From positions 1 through 64,000 of the forward strand of contig JAQFVV010001003.1 in assembly GCA_028023455.1 (NCBI GenBank): DNA of 64,000 nt, in the 5' to 3' direction. Shown here in pieces: positions 46,785 through 56,895 of this stretch (within the stretch, counting starts at the first letter, position 1; every line of letters starts with the position of its first letter). A program made the position numbers and the translations under genes. The notes under the pieces were generated by a model. That model worked only from the letters and a program-made list of their open reading frames with translations, was not told the origin of the DNA and did no database searches. Source of the stretch: Epiperipatus broadwayi (taxonomy: Eukaryota; Onychophora; Udeonychophora; Euonychophora; Peripatidae).

Positions 46785-47175
46785 AAACCCAGGCAAAGTT
46801 CTCTATATAGTAGCACAACTCAGTGCAAGCCATAGTAATCAATGATGCTAGAAGGTTTGTGCATAAAATTCCTATCTAGTGCCTACTCACCCAATATCCC
46901 CAGACTAGTTTCTAGCTTGTGGCTTTGTCAGTGAGGAGCCTTGAATCTGAAAGCACTGCATCTAGGTCTTAGGATCTAATGCAACTCTCCAGCAGCCACT
47001 TTTTATCTCTAATTAACTACAAAACTATGAGCATAAAATTGAAAACACAATAATATTTTCTATCCAAGCTCAATAGTTATATAGTCACATAGGTCTGAAC
47101 TCAGTTCAGTATTCATTATTTTTGTGTCTTTGGTTCTTTAATAACCATAGACATCACTATTATATTATACTCTTC
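46785..47175 (-). mobile_element. Family B hammerhead pseudo-LTR, minus
   Basis: It starts CCCAGGCAAAGTTCTC (46790-), contains ACTCAGTGCAAGCCATAG, the ribozyme at 46889-46946 and CATAGGTCTGAACTCAG, and ends TTTAATAACCATAGAC. It faces the plus copy at 45475-46010. Confidence 0.65.
46889..46946 (-). ncRNA. Hammerhead remnant, family B
   Basis: CTGACAA (G8 to A), shortened stem II around CACAA, intact GAAA, palindromic ACTAGT and cleavage C; inner stem I CCTCA/TGGGG is intact. Confidence 0.7.
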
Positions 47176-47734
47176 ATCTATTATTGAAAACAACATATTT
47201 AACAAAGAACTTTTACTGTAGTAAATAATTACATTCCATAATGATTTACTGCAGTCTGATGTTTGATATTTATTTTAAAAGCTTGATACAATGGAAATAT
47301 TTTTACTATTACTTCACATAACTTTATGAATCCATACAAGACATTTTAAAACTTTTCCAGGTATCTCACTAAGATTGCACTTTTTTCCATTTTTAAGATT
47401 ACTAAAATTATTGTGTTTTTACTAAGCTGGATATCTTTGTTCAAATCTAAATTAAAAATGAAATGGCTAAGTAATTAAAAATAGTACCTTCACTTATTGT
47501 ATCATTATTCAAAAGACATTCATTCAAAATATAGCTGGTAATCATATAAAAAATATCACCGATGTAGTAATAAAATTATATATCATTTTTATATTCTATT
47601 TTCCTTTTAATGCTTCAGAAAAAAACTATAACCTCTACAATTACAAAATGCTTTAAACTTATCATTCATTAAAATTTTGCCTTAAATCTATATAAATGTA
47701 AATCTATTATTAGAAAGCGCTGAAAATCTTGAAA
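47176..47734. other. AT-rich stretch without recognised feature
   Basis: No gene, RNA or repeat is supported. Confidence 0.45.
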
Positions 47735-47850
47735 TTGTTAGATTGGAAGTCAAACTCCAATAAGGCCTATGAGTGCATGGAGGTTTATAATATTTAAAGT
47801 AGTAGTGCATTATGGGAGTTCGACTTTCGATCTAACAACTTAAATCTATA
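47735..47850. mobile_element. Small MITE, about 110 bp
   Basis: Terminal inverted repeats GTTAGATTGGAAGTCAAACT and the complement of AGTTCGACTTTCGATCTAAC flank a short centre (GAGTGCATGGAGGTTTATAA). A related diverged copy lies at 15815-15895. Confidence 0.6.
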
Positions 47851-48372
47851 TGATTATTATGATGCTTTGCATTCAAGCATAAAAGTCATATATTCCTCTT
47901 TAACAAATCACTAATAGTAACACCACTGTCAGAAAACTTTATAATTTTGCTTATTTGTAAACTCAAAAATATTTTTACTTGTATTCATAACATGTTCTGT
48001 CAAAAAATTCAATTCCTCAAAAACTATGTAAATCCCGAAGGTCTAAATTAGCAATTTTTGTATTTAATTGTTGATGAAAATTAGCATGGAATGTATTATT
48101 TATAAATAACAAGCATCCATTTTTTCTTTGTAATACAACTGTAATAAAATCTATATTTTAAAGCAACTATCATTTTAACCTTTTGGGTTTATTAATTTAT
48201 GATTCATCAAATGATCTGCATATATATGTGATCATGTTATTTATATCATGATTCCATCTTTGATATAATTTATTACATGTCTTAGTTTTGAGTAAGAATC
48301 CATCCATGTTGCTTTATAATATTTCTGCCTAATTTGTATGATCTGATAGAATTTCCTTTCTTTTCTCTTTTC

Positions 48373-48462
48373 CATGTGTCAAAGGCATTGACTGGGAAGT
48401 AAACCTGGTCCTGCTGCTTGGAAGACAACTATGCTAACCTCTATTCCACCAATACTTGACTA
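48373..48462 (-). mobile_element. SINE-1 copy
   Basis: The minus strand starts GTCAAGTATTGGTGGAATAG and ends TTTGACACATGG. TAGAATTTC occurs on both sides as a probable duplication. The B box is diverged. Confidence 0.7.
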
Positions 48463-48937
48463 GAATTTCTGTTTGTTATGAAAAAATGGAGTAACAGCAA
48501 ATTTAGTAATAAGAGATCATTTGGGTGCATATTCTCAATACTATTCTTTCCATCAATGTTCATCCAAAGTATATTATTTATACTAAAACGTACAGTCTTA
48601 AAAAAAGGATAAAAGCTTTGGAATTGTTTGATGCATGTGCTTTAATATAATGAACACAGGTATCATTGTGCAAGTCAAGTTTTAATATCATTAGTCTTTC
48701 ATTGTTATTTTGAGGAATTTCATATCATAAAGATATTAAAAATCGTGCATTTTCTTCCACTGATTTCTATGTCTGGAAGCAATTTTCACTAAATACATAT
48801 TGATCTTAAATCTTGACTATTTCTTAATCATCCATGCTATTCTGTACTCAAGTATTGAAAAATTTTTGTGTTCTCACATTCTATATATCTATATTTAAAA
48901 AAATAATACATTTATAATAGCTTTCCTTTAGTATTAT
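48463..48937. other. AT-rich stretch
   Basis: Nothing that can be named. Confidence 0.45.
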
Positions 48938-49050
48938 TATTATTTTTTTCATATGTCATAGCATCAAACGGGACGCGAACTCATACCCATCTGCAACCAA
49001 CTACTTGCTTGCAAGGTAAGTGCAATGACCTCTCAGCTAACAACGCTTGA
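48938..49050 (-). mobile_element. SINE-1 copy
   Basis: The minus strand reads TCAAGCGTTGTTAGCTGAGA (A-box region), GAGTTCGCGTCCCGTTTGAT (B-box region) and GCTATGACATATG with an A-rich tail. The internal sequence GCAAGCAAGTAGTTGGTTGC is shared with the copy at 35223, so these two form a subfamily. Confidence 0.75.
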
Positions 49051-49674
49051 TTATTATTTGTTTCTTATTTTACCATTTACTCATAATATTATTTTTCTCA
49101 GTTTAAAGAATAATCTACCATTCATAATAACACTACTCAATTTATATAAGGCAGACTATTTTAGATAACAATTTTAGGTTCCTTTACAGTTCTTGTAGTA
49201 GGCAGGACAATGTATAAATAAAGATGTGTAAACTGATATTTATCAAATTAAAACTCCTGGATTCAATATAGTTCGAATCTATCACATCTTACGACTGCCA
49301 GTATAGTCAACCTATGGTTGCAATCAATTTTGCTGTGTATGCAGTTGAAAAGTAAAAACATGGTCACACAAACATATGATAGTAATATTTCAGCTAGTAT
49401 ATAGAAAGTTATGTAATGGTATGGATGTATTTTTATATTGAACTATTTCCATCATCTAATATGTGTGTTGAATGTCTTTACATAAGTTTAATTTTATTTA
49501 AATATTCCAAATACAATCAACTGTTAGTAATATCACAGTAAACAGGTGAGTATATGCACAAACTGTTAGTAATATCACACCAAACAGTTGCTTAGAGCAT
49601 TACCTTAAAATTCTATAATCAAGAATCTAATGACCCAGGTTTGAATCCCATGCTATTACTGTCACTGGTCAGGC

Positions 49675-49727
49675 CAGCAACAACTGAAGAAGAGGGGGAA
49701 AAATACCTCACAAAATATTGTGCATAT
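49675..49727 (+). ncRNA. Hammerhead-like core, family G
   Basis: CTGAAGA at 49684-49690, stem II AGAGG...CCTC, then CAAAATATT replacing the inferred CGAAACGTT. Confidence 0.45.
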
Positions 49728-49735
49728 ACTAATCT

Positions 49736-49890
49736 GTTTGCTGTGATATTACTAACAGTTGGTACAGATACTAACCTGTTTTCTGTGATATTACTAACAG
49801 TTGGTGCATATACTAACCTGTTTTCTGTGATATTACTAACAGTTGGTGCATATACTAACATGTTTGTTGTGATATTACTAACAGTTGAAT
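49736..49890 (+). repeat. 42-bp minisatellite, 3.7 units
   Basis: Units start at 49736, 49778, 49820 and 49862 (GTTTTCTGTGATATTACTAA, then CAGTTGGTGCATATACTAAC). They derive from the family G tail; the copies at 18900 and 22850 carry one to two units, so the array expanded within this copy. Confidence 0.85.
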
Positions 49891-50020
49891 GCATTGGGAA
49901 TATTTAAATAAAATTAAACCCTTCTAAAGACATTCAACACACATATTAGATGATGGAAATAGTCCAATATAAAAATACAGCTAGAACACCATCATCACAA
50001 ACCTTTAGGAAAACAATAAT

Positions 50021-52554
50021 GGTATGGAGTCTCATATATAGTCAAATGCCATTATAATTTGTGTCATTGGAGTAAGGAATGAGGGAAATTGAAAAGACTA
50101 AAATATATGAAAAATAACCTAATTTTTGATCAAATAAATCAAAGCAGCAGGAAGTTCTTTCTATTAATTATTTTTTCGTGATTCAGAGTTACCCCTCGAA
50201 GTTATTACACAATTTGCCATTCTTGATAACTTTCAATAATCTGAGCACATTACACAATAGCAACAGACTACATGAAATTATATAATATTTTGACAGTATT
50301 AGGATAAATGGTAAACTGTTCATTATGAAAAAATCTATGCTCTTTAAATATAGTACAGTAATTATCAAACTTCTTATTACTAGAAGATGTTTACTGAGTT
50401 TCTGATAATATTTAAAATAAATAATTGTGAAAACCTTGGTAAATTTATAACCTTATCTTTTTACTGTTTAAATCAATATTTGACATTAATTTAATAAATT
50501 GAAAAAATATTATATAATGGCATATGACAATGTATATGCAAACACTATACAACACAATTGGTCTTCTAAAATTATTTAAATATTTTTAATTTTCAAGGTA
50601 TTTATGCATATTAATAATGAACTAAAAATAATTGTATATGATTGCCTAAGATTTAGCAACTTTTAGAGTTAGGGGGAAAGCTATTGAGTAAATATATTTA
50701 TGCATTCTCTATATAAAATTCTTACATTATCAGAATATATAAACAATTTTTAGATTGTTTCTAAATTTTCATTGTATGATTCTTAAATCTGTGGCATCAA
50801 TATTTCCAAATTTTAGCAAAAACAAAACCAGTGCAAGTAAAATCAATTATCCGAAATTTTTGTACTTCTAACATAATGACATATTACTTGTAATAGTTCA
50901 ATATTTAATTAAATGTATACTATATAACGTGTATCACCTATGTTGTAATTTGTTGTATTTTAGGAACATGGCTTTAATATTTTTGTATGTCCATTTGATT
51001 TTATTGATAATTATTTATTAAAGCCAAAAGTGAGAAAACTTTAGCTTGTGGACAAAGCTCTCAATATGTCACCAGAACATTTGCAAAAATGTATGCTAAA
51101 TGGCTCAGTATAAAACTTCTACTTAAACATGCATGTAGTTCAAGTATTTAATTAAGAGTTAGATAAAATAAAATATTTATTTACTCAACTATATCCAACC
51201 TTTATCATAATCCTAGTTCATTTTATGAAAGCTGAAATATTTGAATAAATTATCATTATTGTGTGGTCTATCTGCCTACAGATTTAATCTACAATGCTGG
51301 GGACATTTCATTTGTTTTTATAATGATTTTCACAGACTAATTGTATATTTGTAAAAATAAAATTAGCCTTTCACTATTACTATTATTATTTTGCATATTT
51401 TAAATTACATTGATGAATTAGTACACCGAATAAGATCAAAAGATTAGCATAGATGGATTGTCATATTTTTTATATAAAAATAAAGTGTATTGATGTGTCT
51501 GGAAAGAAGCATTCTGATTACAACAAAATTGTTGGGAAAGAAAAATTTTAATAAAAAACTCAAAATGGAGCTTCATCAAAAGGCTGAGATGTCTCACAAA
51601 TTGTCCAAAGAAGTCAGAAAATTATGTAAAGGCAGATTACAATATTTTTTTAAATAATAGAAACTCAAAACTATTTTCTAAAAAAAGTGTTTATAACTGA
51701 TTACATTTCATCTGTCCAGAATATAAAAATAAATTCAAAAATATAAATATGTCACAAAAATTAATTGCAAGACAAATTGGAAAATTTGTCATTAAATATC
51801 CACAGACATGAATAATAATGATGTTACCATATTTTTAATTCACAAAATAAACATAGTTTGATTTTAAAAAGGTCAGTTGAAATTGGCCTTGCCATCTGAA
51901 AAGATTTCCCATCTCTAACAATTAGGAGTAAATTAATTAAGTGTTTGAAAAAATATAGAAGGCTAAATTTTAAGTCAAAAATGTTTCAGCAAATATAGCA
52001 TTCTCGTTTTTATATCAATAATTTTGTATGACCCATAAATGAAATAAATTTTAAATGGCTCTTGGCAGTACAAATATTTCCCACCCCTGATTTAAACAAT
52101 ATTTAGTTGTAGCAAGTTTTGCTCAGTCATACAAATAAATATAGAATATTAAATTTTTGACATTTAAAAAAAAAATATTGACATTGGAAATTTGGTTTGC
52201 TTGTTGTATGTTAATTTGTAAACTTTTAATCTTTTTTGTTAGAATGAAATTTTAAAATTAAGGTTTAATACATTTAAATTCAATAGAATTGCTTGAAATT
52301 CAGTATACAACTATACAAGGTTATTCCATATGGGGCAATCATCTTTAAAGTAGGTCACCTAGTTTCTTAGATAATAAACAGAGGGTAGAAAAATGTTGAA
52401 TATTTTGATATTTAAAATTCTTCTTAGAACTGTAATTTGTTTTAAGAAAAACTTATGTCTGGATGTATAGAAATTTTTTATGTAATAATAAACTTTGTTT
52501 ATAATATAGTTTGGCTAAAAAAATGTAAAAAAAATAATATTTTTTATATAAAAA
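50021..52554. other. AT-rich stretch without recognised gene
   Basis: No gene is supported. A short plus-strand run near 51555-51640 reads KLKMELHQKAEMSHKLSKEV, but lacks splice or domain support. Confidence 0.35.
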
Positions 52555-52711
52555 AAATTAAGAGCATGCTAATGAGCTCTAAACAAGCTTTTTTTTTCTT
52601 TTTTTTTTAATTATGTAAATAAGCATTTATTTTATATAGCGTATGTTTACAATTGTATACATTCAAATGCTACTACAAGAGAAGACATTCAAATCATCTT
52701 TATCTTAGATT

Positions 52712-52767
52712 GTCCCCATCCCCAGACTGGTTTTGACCTATGGGTCTCTTCAGTGAGGAGTTGGGAC
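52712..52767 (-). ncRNA. Hammerhead remnant, old family A, left
   Basis: CTGAAGA, stem II GACC-CATA-GGTC and stem I (GTCCC/GGGAC, CCTCA/TGGGG) are perfect, but GAAA is AAAA (G12 to A after a C) and stem III is ACCAGT. Confidence 0.8.
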
Positions 52768-53044
52768 ACTAGATACAAAAAAACAACTCATGCTAAGCAT
52801 TTATCTAAAAGTTAATTGTCAAGAAGAAGATCTAAATACTACAGAATACTACATCTTCCTCTACTAAATTAAATGGCCAAGCCTATTAATATATGTAGTA
52901 TCTGAATTAAGTTCAGGTCCATATGATTTTTTCAGTTGGAGAGCTGACTTTAAAGACATGTAGATGTCTAAAAGTTTCAGATCTTCTTCTTGACAATTAA
53001 CTTTTAGATAAATGCTTAGCATGAGTTGTTTTTTTGTATCTAGT

Positions 53045-53100
53045 GTCCCAACTCCTTGCTGAAGAGACCAATAGGTCAAAACTGGTCTGGGGATGGGGAC
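53045..53100 (+). ncRNA. Hammerhead remnant, old family A, right
   Basis: Inverted partner: CTGAAGA, GACC-AATA-GGTC, AAAA in place of GAAA, stem III ACTGGT, cleavage C kept; stem I has a weak pair (CCTTG/TGGGG). Confidence 0.75.
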
Positions 53101-53255
53101 AATCTAAGATAAAGATGATTTGAATGCCTTCTCTTGTAGTAGCATTTATCATAATAAAAAAAAGCTTGTTTAGAGCTCATTAGCATGCTCTTAATTTTAA
53201 AAATTGGGTAAATGCAGGCTATATATAAGTCATGTGACATCTGACTTTTTATTAT

Positions 53256-53435
53256 ATATATATATTATGATAAAAATAATAAATTTAATGGTAACAAACT
53301 ATTTATAAAAAATCCTTTAATTTGCAGAAGTACTTTCGGTTTAAGAAATTAACCAAAAGTACTTCTGCGGATTTAAGGATTGTTTATAATAGTTTGTTAC
53401 CATTAAATTTATTATTTTTATTATAATTACAATTT
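53256..53435. mobile_element. Palindrome related to PLE-C ends
   Basis: The arms 53268-53336 and 53348-53420 are inverted copies (AATGGTAACAAACTATTTAT and complement). They contain GCAGAAGTACTTTCGGTTT, also present at 62151-62170 beside the PLE-C fragment, so this is probably a deleted PLE-C derivative. Confidence 0.6.
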
Positions 53436-53748
53436 TTTTTAATTAATGGACATTTTTTATTTATATATGTATGTGTGTGAGTAAAATTGATTTAAAGTAA
53501 TATTATTTGCACTAAGTGAAGTTCATTTACATTAGACTTGGTAAGCATCTTTTAAAAAACAAAAAATAAATTTCCAATCAAAAGCAAAAATCTTAAACAC
53601 TTTTCACTTAAAAGAATATTTCATATTTTTAATTACTAATACAGACATATATTATTATGTTCACATACTAAATATAACATATACATAAGGAGTATGATTT
53701 CAACTTATAGCAGAAATATCTAGTGCAATATATATTATAGCAATATAT

Positions 53749-53853
53749 ATATTTCCCATGTGTCATAGCATCAGCAGGGAAGAAAACCCACCAACCTGGA
53801 ACAACTGCTTGTAAAGCAGCTGTCGCTGACCTCTCAGACCACCAATGCTTGAC
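53749..53853 (-). mobile_element. SINE-1 copy with 10-bp duplication
   Basis: The minus strand starts GTCAAGCATTGGTGGTCTGA and ends GCTATGACACATGGG. AGCAATATAT is duplicated at 53739-53748 and 53854-53863. The B box is decayed. Confidence 0.75.
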
Positions 53854-53863
53854 AGCAATATAT

Positions 53864-56620
53864 TTTAGCACCAATGCTATCCATGATTTACAAGATATGA
53901 ATTGTTCAAACATTTCTTGATTATATATCTCATAATATATAGGATAATCAAGTTATGGTTGTAAAACCAAGGATCAACTTCCATAAAAGCAATGTGCAAT
54001 GGGATAATCGCTTTTTATTTTTTCAGACTTTAAATATTAGTTTTTGAATATTTACAAATATGAAATATTGCATTTCTTTATAACAATTTAACAAACAATT
54101 AGTGAATTGTTTTAATGATGACTATAAATTCAGGTACACATAGAATAGTGTTTGTAAATAAACTATAAGTGAGATCATAAGTAATAAAACTTTGCTAAAT
54201 TGGAATATTTCCAACAAATTCAAAATGAATAAAATGTCGATTAAATTAGCAGAAATGCTAGTAATTACAAATATATAAAAACTTTGTTAAGTTTATGTAT
54301 GAATGTACAGAGTGGGTGTGTAAATAATATTCACAAAATTAGAAAAAGTTGTTAGAAATACTGACAAAACAATTACTAAAATTTTATATAATTAAAAGTT
54401 TAGATGTAATAAATATTTCTAAAATAAAGGACATAATGAAATTATTGATATTAAAAGTAATAAAATTGTAATGATCTAATAATATTTATTGACAAATATT
54501 TATTGCTCTAATAAGATTTGTTCATAAATGAATAAATGCATTTCCATTTATTTGTTTATAAGAAATTGATGTTAAATATTTTTATTATTATTTTATATTA
54601 CAAAATGAATACATTTTCTCACTCATTGAGAAAAATTGCCCCAGAAATCAACTACCGGGAAAGATGCATTGCGGAAAATTTTGACGTCATGGGAGAAAAC
54701 CTAGAAATATCAGTAAATTAAAATCAAACATCAATCTATAAAATGTTCAGGTCTACTCAATTTTAATAGCAGCAATGGATATATGTTATACTAAATATAA
54801 AAGGAAAAACAACAGTGTTTCTCCAATTTCAAAGGAATATGCTTTTTATATGTGTTCCAGTAAAATTTTGAGTGATTATCCCATAATATTATTCATTTTA
54901 GCTTAGGATATTGGAAGACCCTCATATATAAAGAAATAAATAATATATTTAAATGAATGGAAAGGATTGAAACAATTGTTTGTAAAGCTTGAAAGCAGTA
55001 TAGAGACCGGAGTACTTGTTTTGATAAACAATTACTTAAAGACTGTTGGTGTTGATACATGTGACTATCAAAAGGATTAAAGAGATTAAAGTAACTCAAT
55101 GTATATATTTAATATTTAGGATGAATATTTTCCAAAATGGATTAGTTTGTGACAATTTTAAAAATCGTTATTGTCCTTTGCGAATCCTTTCATCAATATA
55201 TGTGGGAATGTTCGCACTTGGATTGCCATATGAACTTTATATGAAAGTTGTTAGCTATATTTTTATGAATAGTTTAATAAATTATTAGAATAGTAAATAT
55301 GCCAAATCTAACCTTAAAACTCGTTGAAAATCCTTGGGAGTACATTTTATATTCAACATTTAAGGGTATAGTGTCACAGATTAAATCTTTGTTAGTGGAA
55401 AAAGATTGTACTTTTTTTAACCATCATTAAAATTTATTTCAAATATAAATATTAAGTTATATTTTATCATTTGTGATTTTTTTTAATACATGCTGTAATA
55501 AATTCAAAATTACGACTTGAGATTTGCTGCTGTGAGATAATGTATATACCAGTTCCACTAGCATAAGAAGTAGTATTAAAATACTCTATCGCATAAGTGA
55601 TTCTAAAAAAAAAACCCCATATAGTAATAAAATTTGAATTTAAACTCGATTGGATAGAGAAAGTGGCAAATGTGTAAAAATTAAATTTATAGTTTTTAAG
55701 ATACATAATTTGATTATATTTTTAAAGTAAAGAGGGGATGAAATATTTCAAAGCAACTCCTATAGCATGTATATTGCGTTGCTAAACATGCCATGAGTTT
55801 ATTCATCAAATGTAGATATAATCAATACACCACATACACTTTTTAAAAGATCAACATACATTTATTTGAATATTTGATCTCATACGGAGATAGTTTACAT
55901 TATAAATATTTATCTTTGATATTTGTTGCCATATAGTGTCGATTTGTATTTCTTGCTATTATTTTGTTTTAGTATTTTCATGAAATAAACAATTTTGTTA
56001 TTTTTTTAAAAGTGTACGACATTATTCTTTGACTATTATTTTGATATCATCTAAGTTCATGTCGATACATCACACTGCTAATTTATTTAAGGTTACTTAA
56101 ATATTTTTAATATTTTTGCTATTTGAATCCAATAAATTAAAAGTAGAATACATACGTAAAAATCCCTCATATTCATATTCATGTTGATAGTAGTAAATAT
56201 TTATTAGTGAAAATCCCTAAAATAATTTTTACAATAAGTCTTAATGAGTATTTATTTAATAGTAACTCTGAGAATATGAAGATAATGAATACATAAACAA
56301 AATTATATAAGTATGAAATTATTTAGTAATAAACCAGTGAATGTTGAAAAATTGTATCATTTATATATTATATTTTAAAAGCTTAGTAGTCAAGATTTAA
56401 ATCCCTGAGAAATTATATATTTACATTGGTTATTTATTTTGTTTGGAAATTCTGGAGTGAATGCATTTGTGTAAGTTAGAGTCTTATAAAGGCTCAACCA
56501 TTTGCGAATCTGTTTTCAGTACTTATAAATGCAACCGGAAGTGCATTTATTGTTCCTCTCCAATTTTTGTTGTAGAACAGTTAACCATATTAAAAAGTTA
56601 AAAATAATAGAGCTAAAAAT
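53864..56620. other. AT-rich stretch; one possible small exon
   Basis: At 54605-54721 a frame of 38 codons starts AAAATGA and reads MNTFSHSLRKIAPEINYRER then CIAENFDVMGENLEISVN. It is less AT-rich than its surroundings, and CAGTAAAT at its end could be a splice donor. No family is recognised. The remainder (54722-56620) shows nothing that can be named. Confidence 0.3.
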
Positions 56621-56624
56621 TTTT

Positions 56625-56895
56625 TTATATTAAATGTTTTATTTACCATGTTAGAAAAAGAAAAAAAAGTTTCTTCAACCACAATTGGGGATTTTTGATT
56701 TAACTTGAAATAAAATCATTGGAGTTCCACAAATTAATTAAGTCAACTCCTACTTTTCCTAACAAGGAATGGACTTAATTAATTTCTGGATATCTCATGC
56801 TTTTATTTCAAGCTAAATCTAAAATGCTCAATTGTGGTTAAATGAAACAATTATTTTTTAGTGCATGATAAATAAAAGTATTTATATAAAACATT
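56625..56895. mobile_element. Palindromic MITE, about 270 bp
   Basis: The arms 56625-56750 and 56765-56895 are inverted copies (AACCACAATTG, TTGAAATAAAA, TTAATTAAGTC and complements) around a short centre TCCTACTTTTCCTAACAAGG. The arms are moderately diverged. Confidence 0.65.

Larger units (their letters stand above)
49425..50020 (+). mobile_element. Family G SINE, head-to-head composite with minisatellite
   Basis: 49425-49585 is a minus-oriented family G tail (ACTATTTCCATCATCTAATA...). It joins at AACAGTTG to a plus-oriented copy lacking the first part of its A box, with B box GGTTTGAATCCC (about 49638-49649), ribozyme-like core (49684-49722), a 42-bp minisatellite and the common tail ending near CACAAACCTTTAGG. 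The open frames over it on both strands only reflect the repeat. Confidence 0.7.
52555..53255. mobile_element. Old family A inverted pair
   Basis: Two inverted diverged units about the shared centre. AGCATGCTAATGAGCTCTAA at the left is the complement of the right end, and GTCCATATGATTTTTTCAGT and GACTTTAAAGACATGTAGAT lie at 52918-52968. It is clearly related to the array at 31698-33212 but more decayed. Confidence 0.75.

Noticed and set aside
49619-49907. Open frames on both strands with a repeated TVSNITENRLVYAP-type peptide
   Set aside because: They arise from the 42-bp minisatellite (a multiple of three) inside a SINE; both strands stay open for the same reason.
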